Assembly: GCA_964570855.1 (NCBI GenBank)
Contig: CAZMZR010000006.1
Span: 1 to 64,000, forward strand
Direction of reading: 5' to 3'
Source: JAFGPS01 sp964570855
Lineage (GTDB): Bacteria; Planctomycetota; Phycisphaerae; Sedimentisphaerales; Anaerobacaceae
DNA length: 64,000 bases
Position 1 is the first letter of the stretch. The number at the start of each line of letters is the position of its first letter. Shown here one piece after another: positions 1 to 8,543 of the stretch. The notes under the pieces were generated by a model. The model was not told where the DNA came from, did not search any database, and saw only the letters and a list, made by a program, of their open reading frames with translations. Made by a program: the position numbers and the translations under genes.

Positions 1-1963
1 TTGTCTGACCAGTAAGTATCACGGGTGTGCCGAGAATATCTGCAAGATTTATTAGTAACATATTATCCCATAGGCGACTTAAAGTCATACCGGTCAAGTA
101 TCCGCCTCCCGAAAGGTGCAGGACGTCCGCTTGTTTAATAAGTTTTAACAAATTTATTTCATGAGGATACACTCCAATCAGTGATGACCTTTTACGATAC
201 AGTCTCGCAAGAAACAACATACGTGGTTTGACCCATCGAAACCGTAATCTAAACCAAAAGTTCGAATCCGAGTAGTTATTGCTTTTATCGGCATTAAAAA
301 GACTAACTCTCGGGGCGGTCTCAGAATTCTCGCCGTGGTGTCTCTTCGAATAATCCGGGTCAGGAGACAATATTGTTATTTTGACATCGGGACACAAATT
401 TTTCCATTGAGATATTACGGTGCCAAGCTGAGCCTCGTCGCCGACATTCTGATAGCCGTAACCACCGGCAATCAAAACGTTTACTCCCTCCGATTTATCA
501 GGAACAGGACAACGGCTTATCGGATACCTGAAAAAAGCTAAAGCTGTATATTTAACAGGCTCAAGAAGGGCCTTTATTATTTTAAACTTCCTGGAAATAT
601 ATTTTCGCAACAATCCCCTGCACCTATTGAATAGTGATCTAACGCGTCTCAATCCATCAGCAGCTAACGTCGAGAAGCGATCTATCAGTTTATCAACTTT
701 CAGAATCGTTCTTACAGGCACTTTCCCCCAATGGCTGTAGAAAAAATCGGATAACCATATCAATGTTCTCATTCTCCAATATTCAACTGCTTTTCTCTTG
801 CTTAATCGATGTGATATTAGTGGGGAAGGAGTGTTTTTAAGCTTCCGATAAATTGCCGACTTCCAGACAAGTCTATCGCGTATGTCAACATGTTTAAACC
901 TGGCCGTCTGTGGCTGAGATTGAAATACTTCTTCCCTGTCACAGGGCTCGAGATATATCATTTTGCGTTTTCTTAATTCATCTAAAATGACAACCAACTC
1001 GGGATTTCTCACAATTAAAAGTGATATTCCGAGGGGATCGCTGCTTAAACGCCCCCATGCATCTTTAACCGACAGATCGGCATCAGAGCCGAAGAAATCG
1101 GGGCAGTACAAACAACTTTCCTGTGCAAAGAAATAATTGCGCCACATATCTGTAAAAGCGGTCTGGAAACGATTGCGTCTAATCTCTCTGTCCGACAATC
1201 TGAAGTAATTATTGAAGTTATTAGCATCACGGATACCCCCTAATTTGTCCCTGAGATTTGCGATGAAGGGTTCTCCCCGACGCACTCCCTCCTGCTCGGC
1301 CAAACAATCGAGAAATCTTCCTGTTACGTTGTGACTACAGGTCAGGCTGAATGTAAACAATATCCTGCTTCGGATTTTTTGCGGCAGCCGCATAACCGCC
1401 CGAACAATACAAGGCACCGCAGTAACCACATACGAACCACCATTCTCACCGATTTGCTTCAAAGCTTTCTCGTAACAAATGGGATAATAGTGAGAACTTC
1501 GTGCGCCGTCCAATTCATCCACTGAAGATATTACATTAAGCTCGTAATGCGGATTACCTATAGAAGCAGGTACCGGCACAGATGCCAGAATCCCGTTAAT
1601 CTGACCGGACAGAAGAAGATGCTTCAAAAGCACGGTAAGGACCCCGCCCGAGGCGCTGCGGATTCTGTCGTTAGCATTCAAGTCATAAGAGACAAAACAT
1701 TGGGCAGTATTCTGTAATCCGAAACGCTCACCATGTTTAGCCGCTGAAATCACATACTCACCGATACATTCCGGGGTGACGGGACATGTTTTCAAACAGA
1801 TACCACAATCTTTGCACTTACTATTATCAATTTCGGGTATCCACTTTTGTCCTTTGTCCCAATTCATACTAACAGCATTTTGGGGACACACGGACGCACA
1901 AAAGCCGCAACCTATACACAGACTATCTTTCACAATCGAAGCTATATTTTGGCTTTTTTTCAT
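1..1963 (-). CDS. FrhB/FdhB-like iron-sulfur protein fused to polysaccharide pyruvyl transferase (3' end cut off)
   Basis: Reading the minus strand from the ATG at 1963 gives an open frame with no stop to the window edge (about 654 residues). Residues about 16-60 hold two ferredoxin motifs (CIGCGFCASVCP and CKDCGICLKTCP). RSASGG near residue 102 and a CxxC near 284-287 followed by ADLSVKDAWG match coenzyme F420 hydrogenase/dehydrogenase beta-subunit (FrhB/FdhB) proteins. From about residue 490 a second domain starts with GGYGYQNVGDEA and contains HLSGGGYL near 618, as in the polysaccharide pyruvyl transferase family (CsaB/WcaK type). Such FrhB-like proteins often sit beside pyruvyl transferases in exopolysaccharide loci; here the two are one chain. 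The start follows the ABC ATPase stop directly (TAA AGG ATG), so the genes are probably co-translated. Likely role: modification of a surface polysaccharide. The redox substrate is unknown. Confidence 0.85.
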   Translation of the reverse strand, partial: MKKSQNIASIVKDSLCIGCGFCASVCPQNAVSMNWDKGQKWIPEIDNSKCKDCGICLKTCPVTPECIGEYVISAAKHGERFGLQNTAQCFVSYDLNANDRIRSASGGVLTVLLKHLLLSGQINGILASVPVPASIGNPHYELNVISSVDELDGARSSHYYPICYEKALKQIGENGGSYVVTAVPCIVRAVMRLPQKIRSRILFTFSLTCSHNVTGRFLDCLAEQEGVRRGEPFIANLRDKLGGIRDANNFNNYFRLSDREIRRNRFQTAFTDMWRNYFFAQESCLYCPDFFGSDADLSVKDAWGRLSSDPLGISLLIVRNPELVVILDELRKRKMIYLEPCDREEVFQSQPQTARFKHVDIRDRLVWKSAIYRKLKNTPSPLISHRLSKRKAVEYWRMRTLIWLSDFFYSHWGKVPVRTILKVDKLIDRFSTLAADGLRRVRSLFNRCRGLLRKYISRKFKIIKALLEPVKYTALAFFRYPISRCPVPDKSEGVNVLIAGGYGYQNVGDEAQLGTVISQWKNLCPDVKITILSPDPDYSKRHHGENSETAPRVSLFNADKSNNYSDSNFWFRLRFRWVKPRMLFLARLYRKRSSLIGVYPHEINLLKLIKQADVLHLSGGGYLTGMTLSRLWDNMLLINLADILGTPVILTGQT

Positions 1964-1966
1964 CCT

Positions 1967-2716
1967 TTAGATTTTTTCAGCCTGTGTTTTCGAAGAAGCC
2001 GCAATTTGTCTATAAGCCCTTAAAACCGAATGGGCAGAGCCCATATTTTTAATTCGACCTCTTTCCAGGAGAACCGCCCTGTCGGCGAATTGTTCCACGG
2101 TTTGGAGATTATGGCTTACATAAACAATTGTCAGGCCATTTTTCTTAAATTCCTCAAAGCATTTGTAACACTTTTGCTGGAAATCAATGTCACCAACTGC
2201 GAGAACTTCATCAACAAGCAGAATCTGGCATTCCAGGCTTATTGTAACGGAAAAACCGAGACGTACCTGCATGCCGGAAGAAAGGTTTTTTAATTTTGCA
2301 TCGATAAATCTTTCCAGCCCGGAGAATTCAATTATCCAGTCATATTTTCCCATCATCTGTTTTCGGCTCATTCCCAAAAGAGCGCCGTATAGAAAAATAT
2401 TGTCTTTCACGGTCAAATCGGCCTGAAAACCCACACTCAATTCAAGAAATGGCGCTACAGTACCCAATACGGAAATCTGGCCCGATGTCGGCCGGAGGAC
2501 CCTGGCGATAATTTTTAAGAGCGTCGATTTGCCTGACCCGTTTTTGCCTATGATCCCAAGAAATTCGCCCTGCTTAATCTCAAGATTAATATCCCGTAAG
2601 GCATAGAATTTCTCATAGCCACTCTTGTGAAATAAACCGACGAATCTTTGCCTTAGCGTCGATTTCTTTTCGTGCGGCAGACGGAATACCTTGCTCACAT
2701 TTTCAAGGGTTATCAT
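1967..2716 (-). CDS. Polysaccharide ABC exporter, ATP-binding subunit (Wzt/KpsT/TagH-like)
   Basis: A 249-residue cytoplasmic ATPase of the polysaccharide/polyol-phosphate export family. Walker A GKNGSGKS is at residues 57-64, the signature LSSGMQVRL near 146 and Walker B ILLVDEVLAVGD near 167. The chain stops shortly after the nucleotide-binding domain, so it lacks the C-terminal carbohydrate-binding domain found in some Wzt proteins. That suggests export is not gated by a terminal cap recognised by this subunit. Its start overlaps the stop of the permease gene by 4 bp (ATGA), which fits translational coupling as one transporter. Confidence 0.93.
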   Translation of the reverse strand: MITLENVSKVFRLPHEKKSTLRQRFVGLFHKSGYEKFYALRDINLEIKQGEFLGIIGKNGSGKSTLLKIIARVLRPTSGQISVLGTVAPFLELSVGFQADLTVKDNIFLYGALLGMSRKQMMGKYDWIIEFSGLERFIDAKLKNLSSGMQVRLGFSVTISLECQILLVDEVLAVGDIDFQQKCYKCFEEFKKNGLTIVYVSHNLQTVEQFADRAVLLERGRIKNMGSAHSVLRAYRQIAASSKTQAEKI

Positions 2717-3480
2717 AAATCCTCAGCGAAAGAATCGGATAATTTATTAAACAGTGTAATCCCCAAAAAAAATACGACGGAAGCCACAGCAAATATGAAA
2801 ATGTGATTTTTCAATGCCAGGAAATTACCGCCGGGCTCGATTAACGCCTGCCTGCAACCCTGGATAATGCGAGCTACGGGATTCAGGAAAATAAAAGTGT
2901 GGAATTTCGCAGGAACTATGGAAATAGGGTAGATAATCGGAGTGGCCCAGAAACCAAGCTGCACAAATACTTCCCAAATGTGGTGAATGTCCCTGAATTT
3001 CGGATATAAGGCACATAACAGCAGCGCAATACCGACGGCAAGGATATAAAGCTCTATTAAATATATAAACAGTACAAATCCCCTGATATGAAAATCCGCT
3101 CCCGAGAATATAAAAAAAATAAAAAACACAATTATATTCAGCAACAATGTTAAAACAGATGTCAGAGAGGAAGCGATAACAATAATCCAACGCGGAAAAT
3201 AAACTTTTTTTATTATCGACGCTTTTACTTCCAGCATGACCATACTGTTGAGTGTTATTTCAGAAAAGAAACTCCAGAGTATGATTCCCAATAGAAGGTA
3301 CAGTTTGTAATTCTCAACTTCCCAGCGTATAAAAACGGAAAAAACCAGGTACAATGTCCCAAACATCAACAGTGGTTTCATCAGGCTCCAGAGATAACCC
3401 AATGCGGAGTTATCGTATTTTAGCTTGAAGTCTGTAACGGCTATGATGGAAGTAAGGTATAAATAGTTCTTTCTAATCAC
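2713..3480 (-). CDS. Polysaccharide ABC exporter, permease subunit (Wzm/KpsM/TagG-like)
   Basis: A 255-residue ABC-2 type membrane protein with about six hydrophobic segments. The N-terminal pattern DFKLKYDNSALGYLWSLMKP is the usual entry of Wzm/TagG permeases before the first membrane span, and the C-terminal part (FLNPVARIIQGCRQAL) also matches the family. Translation starts at GTG 3480. It is paired with the ATPase downstream through a 4-bp overlap. Probable function: moving an undecaprenyl-linked glycan across the inner membrane. Confidence 0.92.
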   Translation of the reverse strand: MIRKNYLYLTSIIAVTDFKLKYDNSALGYLWSLMKPLLMFGTLYLVFSVFIRWEVENYKLYLLLGIILWSFFSEITLNSMVMLEVKASIIKKVYFPRWIIVIASSLTSVLTLLLNIIVFFIFFIFSGADFHIRGFVLFIYLIELYILAVGIALLLCALYPKFRDIHHIWEVFVQLGFWATPIIYPISIVPAKFHTFIFLNPVARIIQGCRQALIEPGGNFLALKNHIFIFAVASVVFFLGITLFNKLSDSFAEDL

Positions 3481-3530
3481 ACAGATTCCCTGTCAGCTTT
3501 CAAAGTTACATCCATGATTCGGCGATATTA

Positions 3531-4121
3531 TCACCCGGCACTTTTAGTCTTCCTGACGACCACTTCGATAAATGCCTCGACATTACCCATCGTTTGATCA
3601 ACTCCCGAAGGCATGGAGTAATCATAATTGGTATCTACTAATTCAATTTTAATGACTTTGCAATTTTCCAGGTTTTTTAATAAATCCACTATATTAACGG
3701 ATTTGTGACTCCATGATTTTTCTTTGAAGATTGTGAAAGTCCACTTGTGATCGGCATTAAATTTGGAAGGGAAATGACCCTGTTCGTATAAATCCTCATC
3801 CGGCACAGTAAAAGCCAGGTGACCTCCTTCCTTCACAAGCGCGAACCAGTTTTGTAAAGATATTACCGGGTCGTTCATGTGCTCTAAACAGTTGGAGCTG
3901 TAGATAAAATCATAACCGTTCTCCTGCCTGTATTTATTAATATACTGGGCATCTCCGTCTTTAATGTCAAACGGCTCGATTGATGTAATGTTCCTGAAAT
4001 ATCTTCTGCTTAATATATCTTCCCCGCACCCTACATCTATGCCCTTACCGACAAATACTTTTTCTCTAAATAAATCAGATTTCTTTCGTCTTTTATTTGC
4101 TTTGGTGGTTTCCCAGGGCAT
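3531..4121 (-). CDS. Class I SAM-dependent methyltransferase
   Basis: A 196-residue protein with a Rossmann-type SAM site: GIDVGCGEDI near residues 27-36 (motif I), IEPFD as the acidic end of strand 2, and DFIYSSNCLEHMNDP (motif IV region), typical of Methyltransf_11/23 proteins. It lies 50 bp upstream of the ABC exporter in the same direction, so a glycan or glycan-end substrate is plausible, although nothing in the sequence fixes it. The ribosome site is weak (A-rich leader). Confidence 0.85.
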   Translation of the reverse strand: MPWETTKANKRRKKSDLFREKVFVGKGIDVGCGEDILSRRYFRNITSIEPFDIKDGDAQYINKYRQENGYDFIYSSNCLEHMNDPVISLQNWFALVKEGGHLAFTVPDEDLYEQGHFPSKFNADHKWTFTIFKEKSWSHKSVNIVDLLKNLENCKVIKIELVDTNYDYSMPSGVDQTMGNVEAFIEVVVRKTKSAG

Positions 4122-4417
4122 AATGTGTTTTTTTCTAATTAGTCACTTCGTTCATAACTCTTTTCCCAATACGGCTTTTTGTTTTCACTGTAAGCCTAAA
4201 TACAATAAACTCAAGGTAGTTTGAAATAATATGGGGATAACGTTCAAAAATCAACCGTTTTTTGTATCTCACCGGAAGTGTTTTAACTAAATGAATTTAC
4301 AACATTTCTCTAACTTATCACACTTCTGGTTAAATGTTGAACATACCTCTGGTAAAAAATAAAGAAAGAGAATAGACTATTATCCAAAAAAAGGATTTAG
4401 CTTTCCCGGATTGTTCA
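4122..4417. other. Divergent intergenic region
   Basis: This 296-bp AT-rich gap separates the leftward polysaccharide locus from the rightward VanZ-like gene and must hold both promoters. I could not pick a single convincing -35/-10 pair. A loose inverted repeat (ACCGGAAGTGTT near 4270 against CACACTTCTGGT near 4319) is too imperfect to assign. No RNA gene is evident. Confidence 0.4.
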
Positions 4418-5176
4418 ATGATCAAATCACTACGACAAAAGATAACTTTAATCCTGCTGGCTTGCTACTGGCCGACGCTTTTCATTCTCGCACACATACC
4501 TATTCCACAGTTGGTTCGCAAAGCAGGTATCTCCGATAAGAGCCTTCATTTTCTTGCATACCTTATTTTGACATTTCTGTTGTGGTTCACAATCAAACCC
4601 GATGAAAAAGTGAACTGGCGCAGACCTGTAGTATGGTGTGTAATCCTGGTAGCGGCCGGATATGGAGCCATCGACGAAGTAATTCAGAGCCTGGTCGGAC
4701 GCACATGCGACGCTATGGATATTATAGCGAATTTGGCCGGCATTCTCACAGGATTGTTCCTATTCTCACTTTTTTCATTCCGGCCTTCTGCCCTCTTCGT
4801 ATCAGGCATAACCATATTCGGAATTACAAACATTGCGAAAGCGAATTTATCCGAGCTGTTTCCCGTCACAAACGTATTTTTTCACTTATTCGCCTATGCA
4901 ATTTTCACTGCGCTATGGATTCAAAATATGCTTATCATCATCCCCAAAAAAGCCCCAGATATAAAATGGCTGACATACGCATTAACAGTTCCGATAGGTT
5001 TGCTTCTAATCGTGAAAACAACAACCGCGATTCTTGGCAGAAGCTACACCATCTCGGATATAATCGCATCTGTCACAGGAATCTTAACAGTCGTTGTTAC
5101 ACTTTATTTTTGGGCATTATTTCATAAGATTTCGTATTCAACAGATAACCCGCAGGGGACTATGAACATAACCTGA
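4418..5176 (+). CDS. VanZ-like membrane protein
   Basis: A 252-residue protein with about seven hydrophobic spans. The N-terminal half carries the VanZ-family pattern: a membrane entry with HIPIPQL, SDKSLHFLAYLILTFLLW, and later YGAIDEVIQSLVGRTCDAMD. The second half repeats a similar layout (FFHLFAYAIF, then GRSYTISDIIA), suggesting an internal duplication. VanZ-like proteins are linked to lipid II or teicoplanin-related envelope functions, but the biochemical role is unsettled. It is the only rightward gene in this stretch and converges on the TIGR03790 gene, 23 bp away. Confidence 0.8.
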   Translation: MIKSLRQKITLILLACYWPTLFILAHIPIPQLVRKAGISDKSLHFLAYLILTFLLWFTIKPDEKVNWRRPVVWCVILVAAGYGAIDEVIQSLVGRTCDAMDIIANLAGILTGLFLFSLFSFRPSALFVSGITIFGITNIAKANLSELFPVTNVFFHLFAYAIFTALWIQNMLIIIPKKAPDIKWLTYALTVPIGLLLIVKTTTAILGRSYTISDIIASVTGILTVVVTLYFWALFHKISYSTDNPQGTMNIT

Positions 5177-5199
5177 CAACTTTAGATATTTTATCCCTG

Positions 5200-6459
5200 C
5201 TAATTGTCGGATTCTTTAAAAGGTCTGTATAGGGGGTCCCCTATAAGAAGTAACCGCCAGGAATTAAAAGGCTTCGTTCGATAGTATGCCTCAACAAGGC
5301 ATTTGCCGTCGTATAGTTCCTGAAAAAACGCCTTCGGTTTAGGAAAAGAATGAAGATACGGCTCCGTAACCGGCCCCAAAGTAGCTGTGATACCATCGGA
5401 TAGCATCGCCGGACACCAATTGCTGCTGTTGGGATCGCGAAGCCCGGCCGCTTCGAAGCTCGCTATATGATATCCGACTGCACCATCTACAAAATCGAAG
5501 GCATCGATATAGTTTTTCAGACTGTACCAGCCGCAATAAATACCCGTTTGGGGACAGGAACCGGGAGCAAAAAGATTTGATGTTCGTTCTTCTTTTACCG
5601 GCATTTTTGTACGCAATCCCGTAAGGATCGCCAAATCCCGAAGAGACTGATCATAAACGCCGTACTGATTATCCTTATAAATACCTCTCGAATCGAAATA
5701 AGCAGTACCCTGAAGACCGGCATTTTCCGCGGATATCGCCTTATCCACAAGTGACATGATTATATCTTCACCCGGTCCGTCAAGCCGGCTGACCATTAGC
5801 GTTCCGAAACTTATAGGTAAAAAATCTCCCTCGGCCCACTGATTCTCCGATGCATCCTGTAATCTGTTTACCTGCCATCTGTATAACTCGTAATTACCGA
5901 ACATTACCATCGATAGTTCGCTGTCCACCGAGGCGCTCGTTTCTTTACCGACGATAAGATCGATTCTTAATTGAAGCTCTGCCAGTTTCGCCTCGATCCT
6001 TTGTTTATCAACGGTTTGTTTATTGTCGGCTATACCGTCCTGCCCCAACTGCTTAATTAGTTCTTCTCCCCTGTTAACAAGCTCTTTTAAGTGCTCCAGT
6101 TCACTGTCCCGGCCCTGCAACTGGCCACGTCCTTCTACGATGATCGGCACCCCGTACGTTGTTAGTAAACATTTGATTCTTTTGGCAAGCTCTCCGCCGG
6201 TTAACCTGGCGCGAAGCGGTTCAGCAAGTTTCCCATCGTAGTCATCCCTGCTAATCACTGTTTTAGCAGAAGTCCCGAGCGGCCAGGCAACAAAATTCTC
6301 AGCCGGCACACCCCGCTTTTGGCAATAGTACCGCCCAATCCGTACAGATGCATCTATTTCGCTGTTTGCGATGACAAAAATCTCATTAGGTTCCAACGAA
6401 AAGCATGGCAGGCAAAGTAAAAAAATTAACAGAATAGTCACCCTCGTCCTTATCGGCAT
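5200..6459 (-). CDS. TIGR03790 family secreted protein
   Basis: A 419-residue protein with an N-terminal signal peptide (MPIRTRVTILLIFLLCLPCF). The opening EIFVIANSEIDASVRIGRYY and GVPAENFVAWPLGTSAKTVIS, and the later region with GYHIASFEAAGLRDP and WCPAMLSDGITATLGPVTEP, match the TIGR03790 family, known mainly from Planctomycetes, Verrucomicrobia and Acidobacteria and functionally uncharacterised. The middle (about 125-175) is rich in charged residues and probably helical. Its neighbours give no firm functional link. Confidence 0.85.
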   Translation of the reverse strand: MPIRTRVTILLIFLLCLPCFSLEPNEIFVIANSEIDASVRIGRYYCQKRGVPAENFVAWPLGTSAKTVISRDDYDGKLAEPLRARLTGGELAKRIKCLLTTYGVPIIVEGRGQLQGRDSELEHLKELVNRGEELIKQLGQDGIADNKQTVDKQRIEAKLAELQLRIDLIVGKETSASVDSELSMVMFGNYELYRWQVNRLQDASENQWAEGDFLPISFGTLMVSRLDGPGEDIIMSLVDKAISAENAGLQGTAYFDSRGIYKDNQYGVYDQSLRDLAILTGLRTKMPVKEERTSNLFAPGSCPQTGIYCGWYSLKNYIDAFDFVDGAVGYHIASFEAAGLRDPNSSNWCPAMLSDGITATLGPVTEPYLHSFPKPKAFFQELYDGKCLVEAYYRTKPFNSWRLLLIGDPLYRPFKESDN

Positions 6460-6528
6460 TAGAATTACTTCCTCATTGTCTTGATATAGTCAAAGTAGTA
6501 TCCAAATCACACATATAGTAAATAATAA

Positions 6529-7650
6529 TTATTCCGGCCCATGAGCTCTATAAGGCAAATCAACGGGATAATCTTCTATCATTTCAGCATAATCATCGAG
6601 CCAATAGGCGTTCGGATTGCGTAAAAGAGTAAGAAAGCGGCCGCTTTCCAGGTCGTTGGCGGCTCGGTGATACTTGAAATAGATAAAATCTTCGGTCATA
6701 CCCACTACTTCTATCTTGCCTGTTGAGTGCGACATTACAAATCGAATACGCTTTGCCAAACCGGAAACACGCGATTTTGCCTGCTCGATAATCTCATAGC
6801 CCTGCTCAATCGGAACCGTATAAGCTTTATTACCCAGTGCCGGGCGACATTGAAAAATATAATACGGAACCGCACCTATAAAAGACAATTTAGCAAGCAG
6901 CTCCGCTAAAACTTCCGGCTCGCTATTGATACCTTTTATAAGCGGCATTTGATTAGCAACAATAGCGCCTGCTTTTTGCAGTATATTCACAGCCTTGACC
7001 GCAACATCCGTCAATTCCCGTGGATGGATAAAATGAGTCATCACATATATTTTCTTCTGCTCGCCGCTGTATTTGTTGATAATATCAGGCAAAACCGGCT
7101 CTTCAATAATACGATACGGATTGAACGCCGGCACTTTTGTCCCGATACGAATGATCCGGACATGTTCAATAGAAGTTAGTTCCTGAATAATAACTTCAAG
7201 TTTCTGCGGGCTCAGGGTCAGCGGGTCCCCGCCGGTTAGCAACACATTGGTAATATCGGGATGTTGTTTGATATATTCGAATGCCGCCTGCAGATCATGG
7301 AGGTATTCGTCCTGAGAATTTATAAAAAGACGTTTACGGAAACAGTAACGGCAGATACCATCACAAATATTACTTACAAGCAGCAATACTGTGGAATTAT
7401 ATTTATGTTCGAGCCCGGGTAATACGCAATACGTCTTTTCATCCGAAGGATCAAACCGACCCCATTCTTCAAGCTCGCGTATATCGGGAATTATAATCCT
7501 GCGGATTGGGTCGTCGGGGTCATCCCAGTTAATTAACGATAAATAATATTCATTACAACGAAAATCAAATTGCTCTGTAACCGACCTCAATTCCTCTTTT
7601 TCGGTTTCGCTCAAATATTCCAACTGGTCTATCTGTGTAATATATCTCAT
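6529..7650 (-). CDS. KamA-family radical SAM protein
   Basis: A 373-residue radical SAM enzyme. The cluster motif is C96-x3-C100-x2-C103 (CDGICRYC), followed by FRKRLF, and TGGDPL lies near residue 141, all typical of lysine 2,3-aminomutase/EpmB-type proteins. The glycine-rich PLP-lysine motif (PGGGGK) of true lysine 2,3-aminomutases is absent. The corresponding region reads MSHSTGKIEVVG, whose lysine may or may not bind PLP. It should therefore be called KamA-family, not lysine 2,3-aminomutase. RBS AGGATAG precedes the ATG. Confidence 0.88.
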   Translation of the reverse strand: MRYITQIDQLEYLSETEKEELRSVTEQFDFRCNEYYLSLINWDDPDDPIRRIIIPDIRELEEWGRFDPSDEKTYCVLPGLEHKYNSTVLLLVSNICDGICRYCFRKRLFINSQDEYLHDLQAAFEYIKQHPDITNVLLTGGDPLTLSPQKLEVIIQELTSIEHVRIIRIGTKVPAFNPYRIIEEPVLPDIINKYSGEQKKIYVMTHFIHPRELTDVAVKAVNILQKAGAIVANQMPLIKGINSEPEVLAELLAKLSFIGAVPYYIFQCRPALGNKAYTVPIEQGYEIIEQAKSRVSGLAKRIRFVMSHSTGKIEVVGMTEDFIYFKYHRAANDLESGRFLTLLRNPNAYWLDDYAEMIEDYPVDLPYRAHGPE

Positions 7651-7696
7651 TTCTATCCTGTTATTAGTTTCCTTCTCCGCAGGTGTGGGCAGCTAT

Positions 7697-8314
7697 TCAA
7701 GATTTGGCGCCGCGGGTATATTCACTCTGAGAGTATCTCTTTTCGTAGATGCCCTTTCGTCTTAACACCCGAAAAACCGTCGTTATTATGATCTTTATAT
7801 CGGTTAAAAAACCGGCCGTTTCCACATATTGAACGTCGAGTTCCAGCTTTTCTTCTTGAGTTAGCCCGCCCCTGCCCCTTATTTGAGCCAGACCAGTAAG
7901 GCCGGGCCTTACAAACAACCTCTTTTTTTGCCTTTCGTTCCATTCTTCCATCTGCGAAAGATATAAAGGCCGAGGTCCGATAAGACTCATGTCGCCCCGC
8001 AGAATGCTATAAAATTGCGGCAGCTCATCAAGCGAGTATTCCCGTAGAAATTTTCCAACCTTCGTCAGGCGGGTATCTTCTCCGGATTTGGGACTCGGTC
8101 CGAACGGATCTACCTCCTGCTTCATAGTTCGGAACTTATAAAACACAAACGGCCGTCCTCCCTTGCCTGCTCTCTGTTGTTTAAAGATAGCCGGCCCCCT
8201 GCTGTTTAGCCTGATGGAAATTACTATCACGACATATATCGGAAACAGAATAATCAACGCCAATAAGGAAGCAAAAATATCTATTGTGCGTTTATAGATA
8301 CTGAAAAGTTTCAT
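7697..8314 (-). CDS. Undecaprenyl-phosphate sugar transferase (bacterial sugar transferase family)
   Basis: A 205-residue protein with one N-terminal hydrophobic hairpin (KRTIDIFASLLALIILFPIY) followed by the catalytic domain: GPAIFKQQRAGKGGRPFVFYKFRTM, SLDELPQFYSILRGDMSLIGPRPL and RPGLTGLAQIRGRG. These are the hallmarks of PglC/WcaJ C-terminal-type phosphoglycosyl transferases, which load the first sugar phosphate on undecaprenyl phosphate. It is the short monotopic form. It probably feeds the glycan exporter at 1967-3480, although the genes between them are unrelated. Confidence 0.92.
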   Translation of the reverse strand: MKLFSIYKRTIDIFASLLALIILFPIYVVIVISIRLNSRGPAIFKQQRAGKGGRPFVFYKFRTMKQEVDPFGPSPKSGEDTRLTKVGKFLREYSLDELPQFYSILRGDMSLIGPRPLYLSQMEEWNERQKKRLFVRPGLTGLAQIRGRGGLTQEEKLELDVQYVETAGFLTDIKIIITTVFRVLRRKGIYEKRYSQSEYTRGAKS

Positions 8315-8543
8315 ATTTATAAGTTTAAATCAAGAAAGTAGTTGTGTCAACAAAACAGTCCGAACAGGACCTTAACAGCAGATTCCGTGCTGTCTTAAAA
8401 TCAATTTAACCGCAAAGACGTGACAAACCTGATCCTTCAAAGATGATTAAATGCTATAACTTCCGCAGTTTAGTATTATGAAAAAAATGAGAGATTGCCA
8501 CTTCTATATCTCAGCAAAAAGCATTTTTTAATGCTAATCTATT

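Noticed and set aside
4270..4331. Inverted repeat between the methyltransferase and VanZ genes
   Set aside because: Only about nine of twelve positions pair, which is easily found by chance in AT-rich DNA.
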